A DNA stretch of 64,000 nucleotides from Paraburkholderia nodosa (GTDB taxonomy: Bacteria > Pseudomonadota > Gammaproteobacteria > Burkholderiales > Burkholderiaceae). The stretch spans positions 1-64,000 of the forward strand of contig NZ_MCNV01000033.1 of the NCBI RefSeq assembly GCF_001718195.1. Direction: 5' to 3'. Below, in pieces: positions 1 through 7,231 of this stretch. The translations under genes were made by a program, and so were the position numbers. The stretch's first letter is position 1, and each line of letters starts with the position of its first letter. The notes beneath the pieces are model-generated. The model made no database searches. It was not told the DNA's origin and was given only the letters and a program-made list of their open reading frames with translations.

Positions 1-1
1 C

Positions 2-235
2 AGTGCGCACCGGTATCCGGAGACACTGCCGCCGATCGAATATCGCAGCGACGACACGGTGGTACGCGTGGGGTGGAATGGAGAACTCCGTTTCCGGTGC
101 CGGTGTTTCAAGGTTTCAAATGCGCTGCACAAGCTGCCGGTTGCGGTGCGCCCCAGCGCAGGAAGCGGCAACCGCTATGACCTGTTTTTCCTGCATCATC
201 ATTTCGGAACCATCAACCTGGACCATCCCGAATGA
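2..235 (+). CDS. IS481-type transposase, C-terminal part (5' end outside window)
   Basis: The frame is open from the left edge and ends at TGA 233-235, giving the last 77 residues of a protein. The stretch YPETLPPIEYRSDD and the ending with HHHFGTINL match, from memory, the C-terminal region of IS481-family integrase-core (DDE) transposases of beta-proteobacteria. The catalytic core would lie left of the window, so I cannot tell whether the element is intact. IS-end-like repeats follow directly downstream. Family assignment is recognition from the tail only. Confidence 0.65.
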   Translation, partial: SAHRYPETLPPIEYRSDDTVVRVGWNGELRFRCRCFKVSNALHKLPVAVRPSAGSGNRYDLFFLHHHFGTINLDHPE

Positions 236-245
236 GCGGATCATG

Positions 246-294
246 TGTTACCCATGTCCCCGCACACCTGTTACCCATGTTTCCGGTCCATACA
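246..294 (+). mobile_element. Right end of the IS481-type element
   Basis: Directly after the transposase stop, TGTTACCCATGT occurs twice, at 246-257 and 269-280 (23-bp period), followed by CCGGTCCATACA to about 294. Repeated TGTTACCCATG blocks next to a CCGG(N)n-TACA end are what I know from IS481-type element ends. The exact terminal base is a guess because the left end is not in the window. From here to 403 I see no gene. Confidence 0.5.
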
Positions 295-403
295 CGGCTG
301 CAAAGAAAAGTAGGTGCCGCCCCGCACAGGGGCAACGCATGCACACCGACGCGAACACAAGGAAAGGCCAACGCGGCCAGGAACAACGACAAAAAACCAA
401 CCC

Positions 404-1249
404 TCACCGCGGCGTCAGCTGCGCATAAACATCATGCGCAAGCTGCAGCAACGCCTTACGATCGATCCCCCCGGAAAGCGCATACCCAAAGTCGCCATCC
501 ACCCAATAAAACACATTCACAGGCCCATCCTGATAGAGCTTGAACGCGGTGGTATTGGCGCTCGCCTTGCGGTGCGAGATACACAGCGTCACCCGCTCGC
601 CACGCGCATTGTGATACATGAACTGCGCGACTTCACCGCCGTCGTCGGCCGGCAACAACCGCCCACCCGAAAGCTCGAACCCGCTCTTCGAGAGCATCGG
701 CGCGCGCACGTTGGTGCCGAGCCGGTTCGCGAGCCACTTCACGAAGTCCTGCTCCTGACTGTCGTCCATCGTGTCGGGACGCGCCACCGTCGGCATGTAG
801 ACCACGTGCGCAAGCGCCGCTTGCTGCGCAAAGCGCATGGTGCCATCCGCGCTCACCGCGCGCAGTTCGCCGCCGCCAGCCGCGCCTGCGGGTCCGCCCG
901 TGCCGCTCATGCCGTAATGCATGCCCCACCCGATGCCCACGCCCAGCACGAGCGCCGCCGCGAGGCCCGCGAAGCGCGGCCAGTTTGCCGCCGGGCGCGC
1001 ATTTCGCACCGCTTGCTGCGCGGGCTCAGGGGCGGCCACGCGCAGGCGCGCAGGCAGCGGCTCGTTGAGCACGCGGTCGTAACGCTCGTGCAGCAGATTG
1101 TTCAGCGCGAAGAAGTCGCTCGCGCGCGCGGCAAGCTCGGGGTTGCGCTCGAGCTCGCGCTCCACGTCGGCGCGACGCGCCTCGGAAAGCGTGCCGTCCA
1201 CGTAGGCGTGGATCTCGTCTTGCGTGACTGGATTTTGTTGCTCGCTCAT
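404..1249 (-). CDS. Membrane anti-sigma factor (RsiW-like architecture)
   Basis: 281 residues. An N-terminal cytoplasmic anti-sigma domain begins with DEIHAYVDGTLSEARR (about residues 11-26). One transmembrane helix follows at about 91-110, then a periplasmic domain of about 170 residues. The HxxxCxxC zinc motif of the ZAS group is absent, so the domain is a zinc-less variant. The start overlaps the stop of the ECF sigma gene by 4 bp (ATGA), so the two are translationally coupled, and the cognate role is strongly implied. It would hold the sigma factor at the membrane until an envelope signal arrives; the signal is unknown. This is the last gene of the three-gene unit before the IS remnant. 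Confidence 0.85.
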   Translation of the reverse strand: MSEQQNPVTQDEIHAYVDGTLSEARRADVERELERNPELAARASDFFALNNLLHERYDRVLNEPLPARLRVAAPEPAQQAVRNARPAANWPRFAGLAAALVLGVGIGWGMHYGMSGTGGPAGAAGGGELRAVSADGTMRFAQQAALAHVVYMPTVARPDTMDDSQEQDFVKWLANRLGTNVRAPMLSKSGFELSGGRLLPADDGGEVAQFMYHNARGERVTLCISHRKASANTTAFKLYQDGPVNVFYWVDGDFGYALSGGIDRKALLQLAHDVYAQLTPR

Positions 1250-1764
1250 CGCACCACCTTCAGATTCGCACGCGGGACGGAACCGGCCATGAGCGCCCGC
1301 AAGCGCTCACGTCCCCTCGACAGACGCGACATGACCGTGCCGATCGGTATGTCGAGCGCCAATGCGACATCGGCGTAGCTCATCTCCTCCAGTCCTACCA
1401 GAAGCACCACCTCGCGCTGCTCCACGGGCAGACGCTGCAGCGCAAAGTCCAGATCCCGCACTTCGAGCGCACCCGTCTGCGCGGCGGGCACGGCGTAGTC
1501 GGTTTCGGGCACGCTGTCGTCGTCGACGGAAACGTGGGCCCCGCGTGCCGCCGACTTGCGCACCTGGTTCACGAACAGGTTGTGCATGATCGTGAAGAGC
1601 CAGGCGCGCAGATCGGTGCCCGAACGGAACAACTCCGTGCGGGCGATGGCGCGCTCGAGCGTGTCCTGCACGAGGTCGTCGGCAAGCTCGCGGTTGTTGA
1701 TCAGCGCGCGCGCGTAGCGTCGCAGGCGCGGCACGTGTTCTATCAGCTCGTCACGGATGTCCAT
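1246..1764 (-). CDS. ECF-family RNA polymerase sigma factor
   Basis: 172 residues, a normal ECF length. Region 2 spans about residues 10-75 (ELADDLVQDTLERA, then DLRAWLFTIMHNLFVN). Region 4 spans about 110-160 (LPVEQREVVLLVGLEEMSYA, then the recognition helix near IPIGTVMSRLSRGRERL). There is no C-terminal extension. It overlaps the downstream anti-sigma gene by 4 bp and lies 55 bp after a second anti-sigma-like gene on the same strand. A GGAAT-N17-CGTTA sequence upstream of that first gene suggests autoregulation. Which ECF subgroup it belongs to cannot be fixed by eye. Confidence 0.93.
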   Translation of the reverse strand: MDIRDELIEHVPRLRRYARALINNRELADDLVQDTLERAIARTELFRSGTDLRAWLFTIMHNLFVNQVRKSAARGAHVSVDDDSVPETDYAVPAAQTGALEVRDLDFALQRLPVEQREVVLLVGLEEMSYADVALALDIPIGTVMSRLSRGRERLRALMAGSVPRANLKVVR

Positions 1765-1819
1765 GTTTCATCCTGGATTGCCGCAAGGGTCATTGCGCGG
1801 TTTGCATCCTCGGGCGGGT

Positions 1820-2551
1820 TCACGATCCTTCGCCTTCGCGCGCCGGCTGCGCGGCGAGCGTCGCGAGGTCCGCCGCGCGCATCAAGCCGCGCGTTTGGGC
1901 GTTGCCCGCGAGCACCCAGCGCGTGCCGTGCTCGCGCCACATCAGGAGCCGCAGCGGCCCCGCGCGGTGTGCGCTCCACTGCGGCGCCGCGCCGGCCAGC
2001 CACGCGCGGCTCGCGAGCAGCACCACGCGCTCGCCCTGGTAGTTCTCGTACACATAGCGCTGCGCACTCGCAAACGGGCCAACCCGCACTTCGCCACCGC
2101 CGAGAAAATGCAGGCCCGCCGCGCCGAAATCGAACGGCGCACGCGCCGCGCCCGCTTCCAGCGCCTCCGGCTGCCCGTTTTCGGCTTCCATCAGCGCCAT
2201 CACCGCGGCGTTGTTCAGCACTTGTTGCGACGGCTCCGTCACGCCGATCCACGCCACTGCGGCACCCGCCATCGCCAGCGCAGCCGCGAGAGCGATAGCG
2301 TAGCGCAACGCCCGCCTGCTCCGGGCTGGCGCGGCGCGCGAGTGCGGCGTCTGCGCGGGCCGGGCCGGGTAAGCATCGCGGATCTGGGCGTTCAGACGCC
2401 GGTAGAACAGGATGCGATGCCATTCGCCGGGCTTGCCGGCGAGGTAACGCCGCACGTGCGCCGCCTGCGCGCCGGCAAGCGTGCCGTCGCTATAGGCCTG
2501 GATATCGGCTTCGGAAACCGGCGGCTCGTCGAGCGGCCCGCGAAACTTCAT
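1820..2551 (-). CDS. Second anti-sigma-like membrane protein
   Basis: 243 residues from the ATG at 2551; the frame runs further upstream but with no recognisable protein sequence. The N-terminal domain contains SEADIQAYSDGTLAGAQ (about residues 13-29), closely resembling the AYVDGTL box of the anti-sigma protein downstream of the sigma gene. A transmembrane helix lies at about 82-103, followed by a periplasmic domain with an aromatic/Gly-rich core. It shares the architecture of the downstream anti-sigma factor, so the two look like paralogues on either side of one sigma gene. It may be a second inhibitor, a sensor partner, or an inhibitor of another sigma factor; the sequence does not decide. 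Confidence 0.75.
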   Translation of the reverse strand: MKFRGPLDEPPVSEADIQAYSDGTLAGAQAAHVRRYLAGKPGEWHRILFYRRLNAQIRDAYPARPAQTPHSRAAPARSRRALRYAIALAAALAMAGAAVAWIGVTEPSQQVLNNAAVMALMEAENGQPEALEAGAARAPFDFGAAGLHFLGGGEVRVGPFASAQRYVYENYQGERVVLLASRAWLAGAAPQWSAHRAGPLRLLMWREHGTRWVLAGNAQTRGLMRAADLATLAAQPAREGEGS

Positions 2552-2590
2552 GATCGTGAATCGACGTTGATTAGGTGGCGATGCGGGGGC

Positions 2591-2617
2591 TAACGCGCGG
2601 CGAGACCGGATTATTCC
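2591..2617 (-). promoter_or_regulatory. ECF-type promoter candidate for the sigma/anti-sigma unit
   Basis: On the minus strand GGAAT (2617-2613) is followed after 17 bases by CGTTA (2595-2591), about 40 bp before the ATG at 2551. A GGAAY -35 and CGT-type -10 with 16-17 bp spacing is the usual shape of ECF-dependent promoters. It implies autoregulation by the sigma factor encoded in the same unit. Inferred from pattern only. Confidence 0.5.
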
Positions 2618-2817
2618 AGCAGGCGGCGAAATTCCCCTTTTGCGTGGCGCTCGAGCGACTTTGCGCCCCGCGGGCGGGCCATTCATCGCATCCGCATAAA
2701 AAAACGCCACATTACCCGCATTGAATAATATTTGAATTATTTCCTTAAAAGCGCATGCGAGCATCACGCCCAACTGCCGCGCATCCTGCGGCATGTTCGT
2801 AATTGACGGGAATTCAA

Positions 2818-5010
2818 GTGAAAAATGCTGCTCGCCTCATTGCCTTGTCGGTAGCGCTGCAAGGTCTCGCCATTCAACCCAGCGTTGCGCAAAGCACGCT
2901 CAACTACACCACGTCCTGGATCGGCAACAGCTTCGGTTTCGGCGACGGCAAGTGGATGCAGCAGGACGTACAGGCCATCGCCGTCGCGCCCGACGGCACC
3001 GTCTACGCGAACGCCCCCTGGGACGAAAGCGGCAGCGAGATCGGCGTCTACCGCGGCGCCGACAAGCTCGCGGTGGCCGGCAACACGCATGGCTGGGGCA
3101 ATGCGGGCGGCGACGCCATCGCGGCGAACAGCACCTATGTCTATGCCGCGATGTCGATCGGCAACCAGAGCAATGCTCTCGTGGGCGCGGACTATCCGCC
3201 CGCCAACCAGACCTGGTTCGGCGTGACGCGCCGGCTGCGCTCGAACGTGGCGCAGGGCGCGCCGTTCGCGAGCGGCATCGGCAACAGCGCGAACGCGACG
3301 AAAAACAGCTTCCTGCGCGTGCTCGCCGCCGCGAGCAGCAGCGACGGCGCCGTGCGCGGCCTCGCCGCCACCGACGCCGAACTGTACGTTGCCGATACCG
3401 CGGACAACCGCATCGTGGTCTACGACGCGCAAACCATGCGTCAGCTGCGTGCTTTCACCGTGCCGACGCCGGGCCGCATTGCGCTGGCCACGGACGGCAC
3501 GCTCTGGGTGATCCAGGGCATGCAGGACGCGAACGGCCCGAGCATCGGTCACTACCGCAAGGACGGCACCGCGCTCAACGATGCACCCGTGCTGCCTGCG
3601 GGCACCGTGCCGACCGATCTCGCCTTCGCGCCTTCCGGTCAGCTCTCGATTGCCGACAACGGCCCTTCGCAGCAGATTCTGCTTTACGCCCGCTCGTCGA
3701 GCGGCCAGTTGGCGGCCGCGGGCACGCTGGGCACGCGCCAGGGCATCTTCCACGTCGTGGAGGGCACGCCCGGCGACTGGCGCTTCAACGGCATCACCAG
3801 CATCGGCTACGACCAGGCGGGCAACCTGTACGTCGCGCAGAACGGCCAGGGGCCGCGACCGTACGGCACCGCGCTGGTCGGCCAGGGAGCGGTGCTCGAG
3901 AGCTACGCGATGGGCACGCGCACGCTGGGCTGGCGCCTCGACGGCCTGACCTTCGTCGATGCCGCCGCCTTCGACCCCGCCAACACCGCCAACGTCTTCA
4001 CCGGCTCGAAGCGCTTCACGCTCGACTACAGCCAGGCGCCCGGCAAGCAATGGACCTATGCGGGCTTCACGCTCAACCGCTTCGTGTATCCCGACGATCC
4101 CGCGCTGCACTCCACGCGCGGCGTGCGCGGCTCGCCCATGGTGCGGCGCTTCAACGGCCAGCCATTCCTCTATACGCTCGACCAGTACGCGCACTACCTG
4201 AACATCTACCGCTTCTCGAGCGCGACCGATGGCGAAGTCGCGATTCCCTCGGGCCTGCTCGCCCAGAATCCGATGCCGGGCAACTGGCCCGCCGGCCAGC
4301 CGACCTACGGCGAATGGATGTGGCGCGACGCGAACGGCGACGGCCACGTGGACGCGAGCGAGATCACCTCGAACCCCTCGACGGGCGCGACCGTCGGCAA
4401 CGGCTACTGGTGGGTGGACACGCCCGGCAACGTGTGGCTCGCCACGCCGCTTTCGGGAATTCGCGAGATGCCGATGCAAGGGCTCGACGCACAGGGGAAT
4501 CCGCAGTACACCTATGCATCGTCGAAGATGTTCCCGATGCCGGCGCCGTTCAACCGCATCGCACGGATCGTCTACGTGGCCGAAACCGACACGATGTACA
4601 TCACCGGCTTCACCGCGAACATTCCGTGGAATGCGTCGCACTGGAAGGAAGCCGGGCCCGTGCTCGCGCGTTACGACAACTGGTCGAGCGGTTCGCCCAC
4701 GCTCACGTGGCAGGCGTCGTTGCCCTGGAACACGGGCAGCAGCCCGCAAGTGACAACGGTGGGGATCGCCGTGGCCGGCAACTATGTGTTCATCGCGGAG
4801 CTCTACACGCAGAAGGTCGACGTATACGACGCGCGCAGCGGCCAGATCGTCGGCTCGATGACGCCCGGTGCGAACGTGGGCAATACGAGCGGGTGGGTGG
4901 ACATCTATATGGGCATGAGCGCCGCGCAGCGCGATAACGGCGATTACGTGGTGCTCGTGGAGGACGACGCGCGCGCCAAGATCCTGATGTACGACTGGAC
5001 GCCGGGTTGA
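2818..5010 (+). CDS. Secreted beta-propeller (NHL-like) protein with an EF-hand loop, function unknown
   Basis: About 730 residues from the GTG at 2818; a TTG at 2803 is in frame, but the GTG gives a clean signal peptide (MKNAARLIALSVALQGL..., cleavage near SVAQ|S) and follows GGGAA. The body has repeated propeller-blade signatures: AIAVAPDGTVYAN, GLAATDAELYVADTADNRI, RIALATDGTLWVI, DLAFAPSGQLSIADN, SIGYDQAGNLYVA. This fits a periplasmic or exported NHL/SMP-30-like propeller. DANGDGHVDASE (about residues 504-515) is a perfect EF-hand-type calcium loop inserted before a later blade. No catalytic residues are recognisable. It diverges from the ECF sigma unit and may belong to its regulon (inference). 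Confidence 0.8.
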   Translation: MKNAARLIALSVALQGLAIQPSVAQSTLNYTTSWIGNSFGFGDGKWMQQDVQAIAVAPDGTVYANAPWDESGSEIGVYRGADKLAVAGNTHGWGNAGGDAIAANSTYVYAAMSIGNQSNALVGADYPPANQTWFGVTRRLRSNVAQGAPFASGIGNSANATKNSFLRVLAAASSSDGAVRGLAATDAELYVADTADNRIVVYDAQTMRQLRAFTVPTPGRIALATDGTLWVIQGMQDANGPSIGHYRKDGTALNDAPVLPAGTVPTDLAFAPSGQLSIADNGPSQQILLYARSSSGQLAAAGTLGTRQGIFHVVEGTPGDWRFNGITSIGYDQAGNLYVAQNGQGPRPYGTALVGQGAVLESYAMGTRTLGWRLDGLTFVDAAAFDPANTANVFTGSKRFTLDYSQAPGKQWTYAGFTLNRFVYPDDPALHSTRGVRGSPMVRRFNGQPFLYTLDQYAHYLNIYRFSSATDGEVAIPSGLLAQNPMPGNWPAGQPTYGEWMWRDANGDGHVDASEITSNPSTGATVGNGYWWVDTPGNVWLATPLSGIREMPMQGLDAQGNPQYTYASSKMFPMPAPFNRIARIVYVAETDTMYITGFTANIPWNASHWKEAGPVLARYDNWSSGSPTLTWQASLPWNTGSSPQVTTVGIAVAGNYVFIAELYTQKVDVYDARSGQIVGSMTPGANVGNTSGWVDIYMGMSAAQRDNGDYVVLVEDDARAKILMYDWTPG

Positions 5011-5022
5011 GGCGCTGCGCCT

Positions 5023-6174
5023 TTACGGCCGCCCCGACACGTGCGTGGAGAACGCCACGCGATTGCGGCCGTCGCGCTTTGCGCGGTAAAGCGCGGCGTC
5101 GGCTTCCTCGATCAGCGCCGTTTCCGCGAGCCCCGGCGCGGGCGTGAGCGTCGCCACGCCAATGCTGATCGTGAGGTGCTCGCTCACGGCTGAACCCACG
5201 TGCGGCAACGCGAGTCCCACCACGTCGCGGCGCATTTTCTCGGCGAGCAGCCGCGCGCCCGCGCTGCCCGTGCCCGGCAGCACCACGGCGAACTCTTCGC
5301 CGCCGAAGCGCGCCACGAGGTCGCGCGGCTGACGTATCTCGCGGCGGATCGTCGTCGCCACCGAGCGCAGCACGTTGTCGCCCGCCACGTGGCCGTAGGT
5401 GTCGTTATAGGGTTTGAAGTAGTCCACGTCGATCATCAGCAGCGACACTTCGGTGCGCTCGCGCTCCGCCCGCTTCCACTCGGCGCTCAGGAATTCGTCC
5501 AGGTAGCGCCGGTTCGAGAGGCCGGTCAGGCCATCCGAATGCGTCAGGCGGCGCAGTTCGAGGTTCGCACGGAGCAGTTCCTGCTGCGAGCGGCGCAGCG
5601 CGCGATAGGCCTCGTCGCGCTGGAGCATGTTTACGTAGGATCGCGAATGATATTTCACGCGCGCGATCAGCTCGACGCTGTCCGGCAGCTTGACGAGGTA
5701 ATCGTTGGCCCCCGATGCGAACGCCGCGCTCTTGATGGCGGGTTCTTCCTTGGTGGAGAGCACGATGATCGGCACGTCGCGTGTCGCTTCGTTCGCGCGG
5801 TAGGCGCGCACGAGCGTGAGGCCGTCGGTGCCCGGCATCACGAGGTCCTGCAGGATCACGGTCGGGCGCACTTCCTCGGCCGTGCGCACGGCCTGGTCGG
5901 GATGCGCGCAATAGTGGAAGTCGATCTCGCGTTCGCTGGCGAGCGCCCGGCGCACCGCCTCCGCCACGATCGCCTGGTCGTCCACCAGCAGCACCATCAT
6001 CGGCATGTCGGCGGCGGGCATCGTTTGCTCCAGCGCGCTGCGCACAGCCTCCAGCGCGACGGCGAGCGAAGCGTCGTCGGCGCTGCCGGGGTCGAGATCC
6101 GCGTCGATGCCGACGTCCGGCCCGATGCTGTCTGCAACGTTTGCGCTGGTTGGAGGATTGGACTTCTCGGTCAT
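5023..6174 (-). CDS. wspR: WspR response-regulator diguanylate cyclase
   Basis: 383 residues. An unusual N-terminal extension of about 58 residues precedes the receiver domain (VLLVDDQ at about 61-67, phospho-acceptor Asp near 110 in ILQDLVMP). A helical linker leads to the GGDEF domain from about residue 210, with active-site GGEEF at 291-295. It makes cyclic di-GMP from two GTP when phosphorylated by WspE, promoting surface attachment and biofilm. The position that normally carries the inhibitory RxxD motif reads QPRD (282-285), with Arg displaced by one residue. It is the last gene of the wsp operon, 31 bp after wspF. A later start near residue 52 or 57 would match the usual WspR length (about 347) better. 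Confidence 0.93.
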   Translation of the reverse strand: MTEKSNPPTSANVADSIGPDVGIDADLDPGSADDASLAVALEAVRSALEQTMPAADMPMMVLLVDDQAIVAEAVRRALASEREIDFHYCAHPDQAVRTAEEVRPTVILQDLVMPGTDGLTLVRAYRANEATRDVPIIVLSTKEEPAIKSAAFASGANDYLVKLPDSVELIARVKYHSRSYVNMLQRDEAYRALRRSQQELLRANLELRRLTHSDGLTGLSNRRYLDEFLSAEWKRAERERTEVSLLMIDVDYFKPYNDTYGHVAGDNVLRSVATTIRREIRQPRDLVARFGGEEFAVVLPGTGSAGARLLAEKMRRDVVGLALPHVGSAVSEHLTISIGVATLTPAPGLAETALIEEADAALYRAKRDGRNRVAFSTHVSGRP

Positions 6175-6205
6175 GATATCGGTCGCGTCTCGTGATGGCT
6201 GGCAT

Positions 6206-7231
6206 CTAGCCGGCAGGTTGATGCGGGAGTTTCACCCGGCTCGCAAGCTCGGCGGCAATGGCGTCGAGCGGCAGGATCGCGCGCGCGGCGAAGAGCGCCG
6301 CCGCCGCTTTGGGCATGCCGTATACGGCGCTCGTCGCCTCGTCCTGGGCGATGGTGTGCCAGCCCTTGGCGCGCATCGCCTTCAGGCCGATCGCCCCGTC
6401 GCGTCCCATGCCCGTGAGCAGCACGCCAATCGCCTCGCCCGTCCAGCGCTCGACGAGGCTGTGAAAGAACGTATCGACGGAGGGACGGTAGGGTGTGTCG
6501 GCCGGCTCGCGAGTGTAAGCCAGCTTGCCGCCCGCTGTCATGCGCAGATGATCGTTGGTCGCGGCGAGCAGTACGCAGCCGGGCTCAGGCTGCTCGCCCT
6601 CGAGCGCGATGCGCACCGTGAGCGGCGTCTGGCCGTCGAGCCAGGCAGCCATGCCCGCGGCGAACGACTGGTCCACGTGCTGCACGATCACGACGCTCGC
6701 GCCGAAACCGGCGGGCAGCGCAGCGAGCACGGTGGCGAGCGCGCTGGGGCCGCCCGCCGAGGCGCCGATCGCAATGAGCGGCGCTTTCGGCATGCCGGAA
6801 GCGGTGAACGCCGGCGCGCGTGCGGCGAGATCGAGCGCGCCCGACACGCGCCCGATCTGCTCGATTTTCGCGAGCAGCAGGTCCATGGTGCGGCGCGTGT
6901 CGGGCCCGGCGAGCGTGGGAGTATCGACAGCATCGAGCGCGCCCGCGCCCATTGCCTCGTACACGCGCCAGGCGTTCGCGCCCACGCTGCTCGTCACGAT
7001 CAGAATCGGGCACGGCGAGCGCGCCATGATTTGCCGCGTGGCCTCTACGCCATCGACCTTCGGCATCACGAGATCCATGAGGATCACGTCGGGCACCTGT
7101 GCCGCGCAGAACTGCACCGCGTCCTCGCCGTTCGCGGCGACCCACACCACGCGATGGCCTGGCCGCGTCGCGATGGCCTGGCGCAGCGCCTCGACTGCTA
7201 GCGGCATGTCGTTGGCGATACCGATTTTCAT
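6206..7231 (-). CDS. wspF: WspF, CheB-type methylesterase
   Basis: 341 residues. The receiver domain has Asp53 (VILMDLVMP); the C-terminal CheB esterase domain has the catalytic triad Ser158 (GASAGG), His185 (QHVD) and Asp278 (GMGRDGA). It removes methyl groups from the WspA receptor and so resets the pathway; in Pseudomonas, loss of WspF locks the system on and gives wrinkly colonies. Its start overlaps the wspE stop by 4 bp. Complete, with no sign of inactivation. Confidence 0.95.
   Translation of the reverse strand: MKIGIANDMPLAVEALRQAIATRPGHRVVWVAANGEDAVQFCAAQVPDVILMDLVMPKVDGVEATRQIMARSPCPILIVTSSVGANAWRVYEAMGAGALDAVDTPTLAGPDTRRTMDLLLAKIEQIGRVSGALDLAARAPAFTASGMPKAPLIAIGASAGGPSALATVLAALPAGFGASVVIVQHVDQSFAAGMAAWLDGQTPLTVRIALEGEQPEPGCVLLAATNDHLRMTAGGKLAYTREPADTPYRPSVDTFFHSLVERWTGEAIGVLLTGMGRDGAIGLKAMRAKGWHTIAQDEATSAVYGMPKAAAALFAARAILPLDAIAAELASRVKLPHQPAG

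Noticed and set aside
2764-4749. Open frame of about 660 codons opposite the propeller gene
   Set aside because: Same reason: Arg/His/Val-rich shadow without motifs, ribosome site or conserved features.
5010-5022. AGGCG/CGCCT short hairpin between the propeller gene and wspR as terminator
   Set aside because: Five base pairs with a 3-nt loop is too weak to call.
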